A stretch of DNA of 64,000 bases from Hypsibius dujardini (Eukaryota; Tardigrada; Eutardigrada; Parachela; Hypsibiidae): positions 1 through 64,000 of the forward strand of contig LRSR01008470.1 of NCBI GenBank assembly GCA_001579985.1. The letters are read 5' to 3'. A program made the translations under genes and the position numbers. The notes beneath the pieces are model-generated. The model was not told the DNA's origin, did not search any database, and was given only the letters and a program-made list of their open reading frames with translations. Within the stretch, counting starts at the first letter, position 1. Each line of letters begins with the position of its first letter. Of this stretch, positions 25,113-36,013 are shown in pieces.

Positions 25113-25979
25113 CAGAAAGACACAGAAAGACACAGAAAGACAGACACAGAAAGACATATAGACGTGCAGACAGACAGATCTAGTCGAAGGAGTTTCTGAT
25201 TTTGATCATCCCCACCATTTTTTCTAGGAGGTGGCTGAACGTCGCAAGAGGCAGATGGACGAGTTTATGGACTTCTTGACGGTTAAGCAACACGCGTTCC
25301 AAAGCGCTCGACATAAGCGAATCGCTCTGCGCGGAGGTATGTATTATAGAACAAACGGTACAGTCACGTGTGAAACTTTGAGGACAGATGTCCAGCCAGC
25401 TGAAGGACAAACAGGCACGATCAGAAGTGCTGGTAGACAGACAGCTAATGCACCATCCAGACACTTTCCAACCAGACATTCAGTCATAAATGTAGTACAG
25501 CATCTGGTCAGACAAATGGACAGAGATGCAGTCTGAGCGACAGACAGAAATCACATCAGAATGGTTCTTGTACACATTCTTTCCCTCAGACGGAAATCCA
25601 AAGAGGCAGACACATGTCTAGACAACGAGACAGTCAGTCAGTCAAACAAAGTCAGACATAAACCAATCAACCAGAATCTGGAGAGGTAAACGTATGTACT
25701 GCGTAGTGAGAGCTATGATGACACGTGCTACCATCCTTGGCCACAAAAATATGCAGATTGACAAACATAAGGGAAGACTAAGCAGACAGGAAGTAAAACT
25801 GCAAAGTCAGATCTGCGATACAGTTTACTGAATTTCCCTTATAGGCATGCCCCCGAACACTTGAAAGCCATTTTTTCTTTGCAGGAATCGACACTGAGGA
25901 AATCGATGCGCATCCAGAGGAGTTGGTGGAGGAGAAGCTGGAGATTATTCTGAGTGTTACCAGCACCCCTCTGGAGTAG
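20406..25979 (+). CDS. eIF3b: Eukaryotic translation initiation factor 3 subunit B
   Basis: Scaffold subunit of eIF3 that helps recruit the 43S complex to mRNA. Exons: 20406-20526, 20659-20878, 21487-21664, 21735-21872, 22454-22611, 22717-22857, 22921-22987, 23356-23722, 24006-24128, 24213-24294, 24363-24501, 24827-25030, 25228-25336, 25885-25979; all GT-AG, all in phase, 713 aa. RRM at about 55-135 ([11 protein letters not shown], then FAFFEF), the linking NLRYWLES segment, and a beta-propeller recognisable by [51 protein letters not shown] and [10 protein letters not shown]. The C-terminal helix carries KASKEVAERR and [11 protein letters not shown]. The extreme C-terminus ([16 protein letters not shown]) is shorter than the vertebrate tail. 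Start ATG chosen as the first in frame; the open frame extends a few codons upstream without another ATG. Introns 11 and 12 carry CTGT/CAGA arrays. Confidence 0.96.
24575..24695. repeat. (CTGT)n simple repeat
   Basis: Interrupted CTGT/TTTG array in eIF3B intron 11. Confidence 0.85.
25050..25150. repeat. (CAGA)n simple repeat with CACAGAAAGA units
   Basis: About twelve CAGA units followed by four CACAGAAAGA units, in eIF3B intron 12, in the opposite orientation to the array in intron 11. Confidence 0.9.
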
Positions 25980-26400
25980 TCCGTGCAAGGATCATCATCA
26001 ACTGAGCTTTCTGGTCGGCCCGTCAGCCTGCCGGAAAGCTATTGTTTCGCTGTGTGTTTGTCAGGATATTCATCGACGTTCGTGTTTTCCATTTTCCAAT
26101 TAGAGAGAGGAGAGAGAGAAGGATCATACGCGTCACCAACTAATTGCTTCTATTCTCATTCTTTTCTGGTTGTGTCTTTACACATTAATTGGGTTTGTCT
26201 GCGTCATTATGCCAACCCATTTTGCTCGCAACGAAATTGTAAGCGGCAGGGCTTGTATTGTTCGTTGCTTTACCACATCAGTGACTCCTTCATTGATTTT
26301 TAATAACATTTCGGAAAAGAACCTGGGAGAGGCTTTTGCCTGAAATGGCGGGTAACTGTGGCTGGGTGAAGCACGCTTTAGCGGGACAGATAGACAGATA
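25857..26400 (+). repeat. Copy A of a triplicated segment (eIF3B last exon and 3' region)
   Basis: Parent-like copy, containing the polypyrimidine tract and acceptor of the last eIF3B intron, the last coding exon, and about 420 bases downstream. It ends in AGCGGGACA followed by GATAGACAG units. Matching copies are at 30427-31000 and 31042-31538. Shared blocks include GTTACCAGCACCC, GCCTGCCGGAAAGCTATT, GTCAGGATATTCATCGAC, CATTTTCCAATTAGAGAGAG, GACTCCTTCATTGATTTTTA and GCGGGTAA.TGTGGCTGGG. Confidence 0.85.
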
Positions 26401-26882
26401 GGCAGACTGATATATTTATATATATATAAGGGGCAAGTCACACCCCGTCCTTGAGGGGTGACCCGTGATCGCTGTTCGACGGTCTGGCAATGATGTCGAT
26501 TATCCAGCATTATTCATTATCCTCTAGAATTGAAATCTTTACTTCCAAGAGCTGATTGTCTTCCGGGACGCCACTGAACTGAACGAAACTCGTGTGTGCC
26601 GGAACTTGTAAGCAATGCATAATTCCCTTGTTGAGCTTTATTAATTAATGCATAGGGCCCGCAATGCCAGGCTGTCCAGCTCGTCTCCGCTACTATATAA
26701 TCCGGAGTACGTGTCCGGAGTTCTCCAACTAGTACTGTCATTCCTCTGAATCTACTCTGAAACTTGTTTATGCCTGTCTGTGCGTCCGTTGCACCGCGTT
26801 AGGTCTGCTCTTTTCTATTTGCCTGTGTGTGGGTGGGCTCGGGTTTCTGCTCTTGCGATCGGAGCCGGGACCACAACCAACT
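26401..26882. other. Intergenic, upstream of the GPCR gene
   Basis: Contains a short (TA)n run at about 26410-26428 and otherwise nothing recognisable. TATATAAT at 26691-26698 could serve as a core promoter element for the GPCR gene, but this is only a motif match. Confidence 0.35.
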
Positions 26883-29540
26883 ATGGAGGCCGTGGAGCCG
26901 TCTCACAAGGTGAGCTTGCTCTGAGCTCTCTAACCATACGGGCATTGTGCATGGCATAGTACAGTTTTAACCCCTACAGGTGCAGAGTACCGATACTCAA
27001 GCGACACACGTAATGGAACGCTGGACTAACCGTAGCACCCGAAATGCTACCTTCAATGCCAATCTATTGTCCGACCATTATATTGCTGATCCCATCAGCG
27101 AGAATGCAAAACTTAACCGCCTCCTCCTCATTCCAGTGCTTTCCATCGTCATATACTTCCTTGGAGTCCTCTTCAACGGGACCGTCCTCGCGGTATTCGC
27201 GAAGAACCCGGCACTCCGCACTCCCTTCAACGTCTACGTTATCAACCTCTTCCTGGGCAATCTCGGAACAATCGCCTTCCAGCTGCCCTTCACCATCGTT
27301 CATCTTGCCACCGGGCTGCCGGAGCGACCTCGGTGGCTCTACAACGACAGCGTCTGCAACCTCTTCATCTGGGCCAGTCAAGGCATGGTGTCCTGCCCAA
27401 CCGGCTGCCACAAACTCATCGCCATCAGTCGGCTGTGGGCAGTCCTCTTCCCCATTCATTTTCGCACCCATCACTCGCTCTGGACAGCTGTATGTTTGTG
27501 CGTCGTGGCGTGGGTGGCGATCGGAGTGTTCGGCCTCATCGGTATGGCGGTCGACGCGGTCCTCTACCGGAAATCCATCGTCCCGTACGTCTGCATCTTT
27601 AACGTCAAGGCCATGCCCGTCTTTTGCGCCATCGCGCTGTTCTTGTTCGTTGTTCTGCCGGAGGCGGTCGTGGTAGCATCCCTCCCAATCATCGGGGTCG
27701 TGAAGTTGTCGCGCGGTCGAAAACAACAACATCGTCGACATATTGGCCCCGTTCTGCCTAACAATGGCCAAGCTGGAGGACCTACAGCTGGTGCGCATCG
27801 TTGTGTTCCTGGACATTGTGACCAGGGATTGCACTTAGCTAGCCTTGTATATTTGCTAGCTAAGATGAATATCACCCGTTCACGACAGTGGCACAAATAG
27901 GGGGCGGAGCGTACAGGGGCAAAGGAGCGAAGCGAAACCCCCTAATAAAAAGTAAATATGTAACAAATGCAAATCTAGCTAAACATAATTTTTGAATGAT
28001 GACTGAATCTTACTGTAAGTGCGTCAAATTTATTTGATACTTCAGAACCGGGCCGTTGAACTTGACGAGAGAGAACTTGACGCCTGATAAAGTTTAGGTG
28101 ACCCCTGCGGGCACTCAGTTTCACTCAGGAAGACTGCGGACACTTAGTTTTCACTTAGTTTGTCTGCGGGCACTTAGTTTAAGTTACACTTAGTTTTTTA
28201 AATATACACTTAGTTTAGGCTGAGGACACTAAGTTTTGATATTAAATAAAATTAATGCAGATTTTTGTATCTGTTGTCATACAAACCGATGTACTACACT
28301 AAAGAACTGCAGTGCAGTTTTCGGCTTCAAGTTCCTGCGTTGGTTTTTTTATGATCTCGTTATACTCCTACTCAGTTCTACCGCTCAACTAGACTATCTG
28401 CGACTTTTATAGACTACGATTATATATGTCCCATAATCTGAGTTGATCAGCAAGAGTGTTTTTGCATACGAGTTGGCCTGCAGGAAGAGGGACCCTACCA
28501 ATGGATCGTTCAGCGGGAAGGTACTACGCAATTGGGTCGCTAATTCTTTCAAGAACGGAAAATTGGGCGAAGTCAAGCGTAGACCCGGCCGCGGGTACGG
28601 TTCACTTACGGAGTCGAGTATGATGTGACCATGACATACGAAGAGGCCACAGAGTACGAAATTCAACGTGTCCAGGTTCTTACCAGAATGAGCCGATGAT
28701 TGTCAACGATCATACAGTCATCGATGTGATTGAAGTCTAAACTTTCTTCCAATGACTACTTTCCATGATCTCTAGTGTGAGCCTCAACCAGATCCCTACT
28801 GCCCTCTACTGCTATACGAACAAATACATACAATTCAAGTCCCATTACAAATAAATAGTAAAACTAAGTGCCCGCAGCCTCAGACATATACTCATAATTA
28901 ATTATGAAAATAAGTGCCCGCAGTGAAAACTAAGTAAAAACTAAGTGTGTGCAGACTTCCTGAGTGAAAGTAAGTGCCCGCAGCTGTTACCTAAAGTTTA
29001 ACAGATGTCTATGACCAGAATGTCTGGAACAGTCTGTCTATCTGGTCAAAATGTCTGTGGGGACAGTATGTCCACAGCCAGAATGTCTAGGGACAGTCTC
29101 TCCAACTGGCCATAATATCTGTGAAGACAAAATGTCTAGGGGATAGTCTCTCCACCTTGCCATAATATGTGAGGACAGAATGTTCACGGCCAGAATGTCA
29201 GGTGACAAAGAGTTGGGCGGGACGTACAAAAAGGACACAATCCCTGCAGGACAGAATGTCAAGGGACACAACGTCGTTACGCCTCTATAGCTGTAGTTGC
29301 AGTGGTGCCGCGACCGGCGGCGGCCAGCAGTCGCACGCGCTGCCCATCAGTATGGTGGTTTGCTGGACTTCCAATCTGGTCTACACGACTATGTCGGTCA
29401 TTCGGCCGGGTGTGCGTCCTGCGGAAGCCTTTTGGAAGGCCCAGCTGATGATTTTCACGCTTCAGCCCGCCCTCGATCTTCTTCTATTCCTGCTAGCTCT
29501 GCCCACTTTGCGAATGGGTGTCCGTGGGCTTTGTATTTAA
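26883..29540 (+). CDS. Rhodopsin-like G protein-coupled receptor, split by a long intron
   Basis: Orphan class A-like receptor; ligand unknown. Exon 1 is 26883-26909 (MEAVEPSHK) and joins in phase to exon 2 at 26980. Exon 2 carries an N-terminus with NRS and NAT glycosylation sites, TM1 with FNGTVLAVFA, TM2, TM3 ending AISRLWAVLFP (in the place of the DRY region), TM4 and TM5 (to about 27710). TM6 (ISMVVCWTSNLVY) and TM7 (IFTLQPALDLLLF) follow at about 29291 or 29303 to 29540, after an acceptor CTCTATAG or TTGCAG. The two halves fit one receptor, but I could not settle the donor: the best in-phase site is a weak AA|GTTGTC at about 27704, while GT sites further on do not match phase. The intron contains a 909-bp transposon. 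A pseudogene is possible. CWTS replaces the usual CWxP, and QPALD the usual NPxxY. Confidence 0.65.
28090..28998. mobile_element. Non-autonomous TIR transposon, 909 bp, TA target duplication
   Basis: Ends AAGTTTAGGT and (reverse complement) AACTTTAGGT, flanked on both sides by TA (28088-28089, 28999-29000). The inverted repeats extend about 150 bases with good similarity and are themselves made of repeated words: CTGCGGGCACTTAGTTT, TTTCACTCAGGAAG.CTGC and CACTTAGTTT. The middle (about 28260-28840) has no convincing transposase frame. It sits between the TM5 and TM6 coding parts of the GPCR gene. TA duplication suggests mobilisation by a Tc1/mariner-type enzyme. Confidence 0.8.
29001..29275. 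repeat. Degenerate GACAGAATGTC tandem repeat
   Basis: Irregular units of about 50-60 bases sharing GGCCAGAATGTCTAGGGACAG, TCTCTCCAACTGGCCATAATA and GTGAGGACA. They directly abut the right end of the TIR transposon and run almost to the acceptor of the last GPCR exon. The open frame upstream of TM6 reads through this repeat and is not taken as coding. Confidence 0.75.
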
Positions 29541-29713
29541 TACCGATGGAGAGAAGGATGGCAGAAGAGCAGCTAGTCACCCACTTATGATAAACATTTA
29601 ACCGGGGTGTAGATTTCAACTGAAAGGTCTGGCCTGCTAAACGATCAAATAAATTTCCTATAAGTCGACCCCTTGAGACCTCGTTTTTTACCTTCCGAGA
29701 CCGCTTCAGTAAC

Positions 29714-29725
29714 TCTGTCTGTCTA

Positions 29726-29763
<38 letters not shown>
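29714..29763. repeat. (CTGT)n simple repeat
   Basis: About eleven CTGT units in intergenic DNA, directly before the tRNA-like sequence. Confidence 0.9.
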
Positions 29764-29767
29764 CGAT

Positions 29768-29846
29768 TGCGAGTGCCTATGAGCTCAGGGGTACGTGCTC
29801 TGCCTAACGCCACTATGGCGAGGGTTCAGTCCCCGTACGCATGGTT
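29768..29846 (+). ncRNA. tRNA-like sequence (possible SINE head or tRNA pseudogene)
   Basis: An A-box-like GAGCTCAGGGGTA and a B-box GGTTCAGTCCC lie about 40 bases apart, the spacing seen in tRNA-type RNA polymerase III promoters. A D-stem GAGC/GCTC and a T-stem with CCCC can be drawn. The acceptor stem TGCCTA/TACGCA has one mismatch. The anticodon region folds as CGCCA-CTA-TGGCG, which leaves too small a loop for a normal tRNA. A tRNA-derived SINE or dead tRNA gene is more likely than a working tRNA. Confidence 0.35.
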
Positions 29847-29849
29847 TTC

Positions 29850-30426
29850 TAAAAACTTTCTCACTGTCCGGCTAATCATGCCAACTCACTTTGTGGTCAA
29901 GGATAGACCATTTGGGGAAGACTGGTCATTGATCAACGAAATGCGGCGCAGTTCAGAATAGCATCCCTTTTTCGGTTTGAATTATGGATTAATTTTAGTA
30001 TGGACAAAAAGATAGACCCGCGCCCGAAAAGTCACGCGATTTCCATTTTAAAACCAGTACAGTCAGTTCCCATTATCCCTGAATTTCACTGAAATTAGAT
30101 TTCTTCTTCTTGTAGTTCATGTGGATGTTCAGAAACTCTTCCTGGATTGCATCCACGAGTTTAATCATCGGAATTCCAACGGCGTGGGTTTTGGGTACTC
30201 TCCTTCAATGCCCGTTGCCGATCCCGAAATCCCGTTTGCCTGTGAAGGGTTCTGCTCGTGATGCCATTCCTACTGATCTGGTGCTCAACAATCCCGTACA
30301 CTTCAGCGGACACAACTTTTCGGTGCATCTTTCCCGAAATGGAGAATGTTGTGAGGGGTATACTATGAGCCCGCAATTGGTATGGTTTGCTAAAGGGTTA
30401 AATACGTTTCTCCAGATCTACCTCTT
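29850..30426. other. Intergenic, nothing recognised
   Basis: Contains a 117-codon plus-strand frame (30119-30472) with no family resemblance that runs into repeat copy B. No other signal seen. Confidence 0.4.
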
Positions 30427-31000
30427 CACACTTGAAAACTTGTTTTTGTCCTTGCGGGAATCAAAACTGTAGAAATTAGCGCGATTCAAGACGTGGGTGG
30501 AGGAGTAATTGGCGATTACTCTCAGCGTTACCAGCACCCGTCTGGAGTAATCCGTGTAAGGGATTATCCTCAGCCGAGCTTCCGGTTGGTCACGAGCCTG
30601 CCGGAAAGCTATTCTTTTGCTCTCTGTGTATGTCAGGATATTCATCGACTTTCGTGTTTTTCATTTTCCAATTAGAGAGAGGAGAGAAAGAGAAGGATCA
30701 TACGCGTCACCAACTAAATGCTTCTATTCCCATTTCTTTCTGGTTGTCTCCTTGCGCGTTAATTTGGTTTGTCTGGGTCATTTTGCCAGCCCATTTTGCC
30801 CACAGCTACATCGCAAGTGACCGGGCTTGTATTTTCCGTTATTTGACCGCTTAAATGACTCCTTCATTGATTTTTAAATGTCGATTTTTAAATGTCGATA
30901 GATTACGTGGAAGAGACTCTTGCCTGAAACGGCGGGTAATTGTGGCTGGGCCTTTGGCTGGAGCACGTTTGAGCGAGACAAAAAGACAGACAAACAGACA
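30427..31000 (+). pseudogene. Copy B: decayed duplicate of the eIF3B 3' end
   Basis: Begins in the polypyrimidine tract of the last eIF3B intron (ACACTTGAAA...TTTTTGTCCTTGC), continues through the exon, and ends at AGCGAGACA followed by CAGA/CAAATAGG repeats. The splice acceptor CAG reads CGG here, and stop codons interrupt the exon-equivalent (GTAGAAATT, GGAGTAATT). Because it contains intron sequence it arose by DNA duplication, not by retroposition. It lies about 4.6 kb downstream of the parent. Confidence 0.85.
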
Positions 31001-31041
31001 GACAAACAAATAGGCAGACAAATAGGCAGACAAATAGGCAG

Positions 31042-31538
31042 AGTTGGTGGAGGAAAGACTGGAGATCATTCTCAGTGTGAGAAGCTCCCTTTGGAGCACT
31101 TTGTGCGAGGGATTCTCCTCAATCTAGCTATCCGGTCGGCCGCGAACCTACCGGAAAGCCATTCGTGCGCAGTATGCTGTAGCTGTGTGTTTGCTAGGAT
31201 ATTCATCGAATCTCGTATTTTTCAAATTATAATTAGACGAAAGAGTAGCGAGAGAGAGAAAACGGTCACAAGCATTACGAGCTAATTGGTTTTCTTCTCA
31301 TTCGTTACTGCTTGTCTCTTGCGTAGCGGTTGAGTTTGTTCGTATCATTATTTGGACCATTTCCGCAAGTACATGCTAATTGGCATGGCTTGCCCTGCCT
31401 TTCCTCTAACTGGACCGCTGCAATGATTCCTTCATCGATTTTTAATAAATTTAGAGAGATAACCTGGAAGAGGCTCTAGCACAAAATGGCGGGTAATTGT
31501 GGCTTGGCCTCTGGGTGGAGCATGTCTTAGCGTGACAA
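31042..31538 (+). pseudogene. Copy C: decayed, truncated duplicate of the eIF3B 3' end
   Basis: Starts within the last exon (AGTTGGTGGAGGAAAGACTGG) immediately after the CAAATAGGCAGA repeat that closes copy B, so B and C are in tandem joined through a simple repeat. It matches A and B to the AGCGTGACA end. More diverged than B: the terminal PLE codons are followed by CAC instead of a stop. Confidence 0.8.
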
Positions 31539-32840
31539 ATTATAGGGTGAGACATAAACTGGCGGCCTCTATTTTCGATCTTCTGGTTGTCACGTGCTTG
31601 TTTTATCGTTCAACAGACAGACAGGCAGGCGGGCAGACAGCTAGACAGACCGCTAGGCAGGTAGGCAGGCAGACGAACAGACAGACAAACGAATAAATTT
31701 ACTCACAGCCAAACAGGCAAATTGCTGACAATTCAGACCTCTCAAACAGACAGTCACAATTTGGCGGGGATTCAAGCACTAAGATGAGCATGCAAACGTA
31801 ATAAATAACCGATACAAAGGTACGTCAATTGGGAGTGACATAGGCAATTAGGATGGCTCGCTAGCTACTGAGTGTGTTCTACCTGTGATCTGCTGTTTGT
31901 CTGTAACTCTTGTCTGTCTGACCACCATATGCATGTCATGTGAGACTGTTTGCCTATATCGATTCGTGATTTTCATCCCTTCGGCCTATTATTGTCTGCA
32001 GTTGAGGTTTATTGTCCGTGTCGTCGAGGGAGTGGTGTGACTCGAGTATCAAAATAGCAATGTTATTTTATTAAACATGGACACATGATTGGAATTGCTG
32101 GAAATTTCGATTTTCTTTGTCAAAATATCATCCGCCATGACTGAGGAATTAGTCACGGATAAGGGATTTGTGGTGGTTCGCAGTCCCTCACAGCGATGCG
32201 GTGAAGTGTCGGGATCCGGTACTCGGGAATAAGCCTTAATTTTCCGCTGCCGAGAAGGGATCTATAATTGTGTGGAATTATTGTGTGGTACGAATGAAAG
32301 CTCGGCTAAGAATGGTTTATATACGACAGGCAGTAAAGCCCATCGAACCATGTCAAACCACGATGCTAAACAATGATAAACTGCCGTTTTATGGAGCTAT
32401 TCCCAGCACGATCTATAACTCTCAGCCCAAATAGAAAGATTGGTTAGAGTACGAGTACGTATACGTTGCACAGTTCAGACGGCGTTTTTATGTCAAATTA
32501 AAAAAGACTCGTCTTGCATTGCAGGAAAACCTTAGATTTATTGAGATCCGTGAAAGGCGTGGGTGGCGCCAAGCGCGTGAACCGGAAATGGCAGGGATTT
32601 TTTAATGGGCACTTCCATTAGCGGTTTTTATTTGAGGATATCGTAGACAAAACAATGTTTGATTTGCAGCCTATTCTGCTTACGATGTGGATGAACGAGA
32701 AAGTGCTTGAACAAACGTGCTTGTCTCTAAGTACGTTTGTGGGTTCTTACGACAGACAATCTGGCATAAAACAATATGTTCAATTTCTAGGTACTCTGTA
32801 GATTCTTTTGATCAATTTTTAAAAGAGAATTCTTGAACGA
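31539..32840. other. Intergenic, nothing recognised
   Basis: Starts with CAGA/CAGG repeats (31612-31690). The rest is unique, AT-leaning sequence without a usable frame or RNA gene that I can see. Confidence 0.4.
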
Positions 32841-32854
32841 ACTTGCGCATCTGT

Positions 32855-32895
32855 CTGTCTGTCATTCTGTCTGTCTGCCTGTCTGTCTGCCTGCC

Positions 32896-32964
<69 letters not shown>

Positions 32965-32998
32965 TTCTATCAGTCTGTCTGTCTGTCTTTCTATCTGC
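32855..32998. repeat. (CTGT)n simple repeat, longest array of the window
   Basis: About thirty CTGT/CTGC/CTTT units. All long frames here, on both strands, are repeat translations. Confidence 0.95.
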
Positions 32999-33274
32999 CT
33001 GCCCGACTGTTTGTACAGTTGCTTATCGACCAGCTGTCTGTACATTTTTTGTATTTGCCTGTAAGTTTTTCACTGCAACTCTAAAGCAATCAAGAAGGAC
33101 TACCCAAAAAGCCCGCAAACGACCAAAGCGCCCAACAGAGTCCGTCAGCCTCACTTCCGCCTTTTCGACTACCCTCTCCCTCCCGTGGGATAAAATCAAA
33201 ATCATGCACCATTCATGAACAGGAAACCCGACCGGTCGTCCCCTGCCATCCTTACCCGAGACACTATAGTGTAT

Positions 33275-33352
33275 ACAAACACACACGTACACACACAAAC
33301 ATTCGGATCTCCCTGTATATATGTATACACACACACACACACACACACACAC
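33275..33352. repeat. (CA)n/(TG)n simple repeat
   Basis: Interrupted CA array, pure over the last 25 or so bases (33328-33352). Confidence 0.85.
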
Positions 33353-34944
33353 CATTTTGTGTGACGCAGATTACCCATCCACATGAAAAGCGCCACAAAA
33401 AATCGAAAACGGTTCTTCACAAGGGAGTGCCACCACCATAGGCCATAGTGTATCAAACGAGGTCCCCCCTCACTCACACACATGCACAGTCAGTCACGGT
33501 TCCCTTGCGCGTACTCGCTCTTCCGTTTTCGGGAGCCGCATCCGTTCGTGCCTGCCATCCAGCCTCTCCATAAAGATCGAACGTTAACCCCTTGGCCTTT
33601 TTTTCCCTCTCGCCAAACTTAGAGATCCGCTGACGCCAGCGTAGGGGGTACTCTAACATACGAGTACTTCAATATATATATGCGATGGATAGTACCACCC
33701 TGTCGTGTTGTCCAGCAGAGTACTAACACCACCATCTGTTGATATCGTTATGATGTGTTTACCTAAAGAATGTGTTTGAAGAAGACATGTCCCCCTTATG
33801 TCTGTCTGTCTGCCTGACTGTCTACATCTGTCTGAGTATGTCTGTGCGGTTCGCACACCAGCTGTGCGAGCGCTTTGAATTTTGAAGTCTCTCTCTCTCT
33901 ACATTGTTTACGCTTTGTTGAGGACCTTAATGGCGGCGCGCCAACCCGACCACAAAAGCTGTGGCTTAAGGCCCTGAACCCACGGCCCATAGGCCCGCGC
34001 AACCCAGTCCGCGACCCAATCGAGACATAGGCCGTCCGAACCACATTCACGTGGTTCCCTCTGTGTACTGTGGCCGCGCATGTACGGACAGCACTCTTGT
34101 GTACAGTGTGTATGGGTGAAAAACGAGACCTCGAGCTACATACTCCGCTAATGTAGGTAATGTATGTCTGGGTCGATGGATGGCCTGGCTCTCCGTATTG
34201 CTCATAGGCATAGTGATTCACGAATCACGTTGGCAATTGAGTAGTCGATAGATAGAGTCATCGGTTTTCATTTACAAGTCATACCACATCACCAGCACCA
34301 ACCAACTAGCCTAATTCGTGACACCCCCACATGTGTCGGGGAGTATAACGAACCCGTACTGTGTATATGCTGGCATTACACGCATGCGACCGACAGCCGC
34401 GTAATTTGCTCTGTTGAGAGGTTCTGTGTGGGACCTTTTTACGAGTTTACTCGTTTACGCGATTTCTCACTGCATTAGTCTTGGTTTTCTGAGTGTGTCT
34501 GTCGGACTGACTCGGCCAGCAGTGTGTTGATTAATCAGTACGTGCGCTTTTTTGCGGTCCGTCATCTGCTGGCAAAGAAAAACAGTTAAAGATCGACTTT
34601 TAGGAGGATACATCCTTTTTTCGGAAGTTATATTGTTTTTTTCTCGGATACCTTTTGTATGTTTGCGGTGCCGGGTAGCAGTTGCGCCTTGGCTTGCGGT
34701 CAAGAAGACCATCCGGCAAACGTGGCGGCGGTAACAGCGCGAACCAAGGACCTGCCGGTTAAGCCGAAGAAGTGGGGTGCTACTACCAGCGGCGGCCATT
34801 GTCCGTTAGCTGCGTCCACCTCGGATATTCGGCTTATTTCCGGATTAATCAATCATTACTGGTAAGCCTGACATGGACGAGTACTAATTACAAGGATACC
34901 TGGTACATTCGTAGATGTTATGGCTATGGCAATAATAAGACTAT

Positions 34945-35140
34945 TAAAAATTATATTTATATACCATTTATTAAATTATTTACTATCAAATTATATGTAG
35001 TACCATTTATTAAGTTTCATATATTACTATATGTAGCGCCATTTATTAAATTGTATTTTATTAAATTATATTATCAATTATGTGTAATACGTTTTATTAA
35101 ATTAGATATTAAATTATGTGTAGCACCATTTACCGGAATA
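34945..35140. repeat. AT-rich imperfect tandem repeat, about 50-base unit
   Basis: Four units containing ATGTAGTACCATTTATTAA or ATGTAGCGCCATTTATTAAA with ATTAAATTAT spacers. Confidence 0.65.
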
Positions 35141-35926
35141 AGTTCATATTTCACCCACCTATTAAAGATAAGATAATGGCACTAAATTTTCTTACGCTGC
35201 AACATTTTTTATGAGCAAAATAAGATGTGGAAATTATTTAATTAAATTTAGTTTCCACAGTACAGTATTTAACTGCAGGGTTTTTTGTTAAGAAATTTCC
35301 GCCAAACCATCCGATCTGGAATTCCCAAATTAATACAGCTATATTTATTATTTGCTCTTTGTTGTTTACTGCTGTTTGTCGTTTTCAGTTTATGTTCACC
35401 TGTGTTGTTAGTTTATTTAGTTAATTTCCGCCAATCCCTCTCGAAGCTCTAGAAGACAGAAGAACGGACAAGTATAGTGCCGGCTAAAACTGCTACTTTT
35501 GATTTCCAGTTGAACAAGTGTTTGATTAAGTCAATTGAAGAGAGCCAAAGTGGCAGAGAAAACTTGATAGACTAGAGAGACAACTGTTATTTTGTTTCGT
35601 TCTGAGTCATCCCTCGGTGCTGTCAAGTGGCAAGCACGACGAGCGCGGCTACTCATCCAAGACGATCCCCGGATCACCATACAATTAAACAACAAACTTT
35701 TGTTGGGGGATATTGGGTAATCGGTTGATCGGGTTAAGCCGCCCCTGCAAATTTCACGAAATTTAAAGTCAGTCATCCGGTCAGATTATTCACGCTGTTT
35801 TCTGTTCATTGCTGTTCTCCGCAGCTCTGAATTCTTCTGAATTAATAAATTTCACATGAAAGATGCTCTATGTGCCTCACCCATTCGAGCCTTTTAAGAA
35901 CGTGAAAACACAGCGTCCTGTCAGCT

Positions 35927-35963
35927 ATCTGTCTATCTATTTGTCTATCTGCTGTCTATCTGC

Positions 35964-36012
<49 letters not shown>

Positions 36013-36013
36013 G
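35927..36013. repeat. (CTAT)n-(CTGT)n simple repeat
   Basis: CTAT/CTGC units followed by about twelve pure CTGT units in intergenic DNA. Confidence 0.9.

Noticed and set aside
24575-25150. CRISPR-like regular repeats
   Set aside because: They are pure tetranucleotide arrays without unique spacers, in the introns of an animal gene.
32812-33084. Long Ser-Val-Cys-Leu and Thr-Asp-Arg-Gln frames here and at many other places
   Set aside because: Direct translations of CTGT/CAGA simple repeats on either strand; no unique sequence and no splice context.
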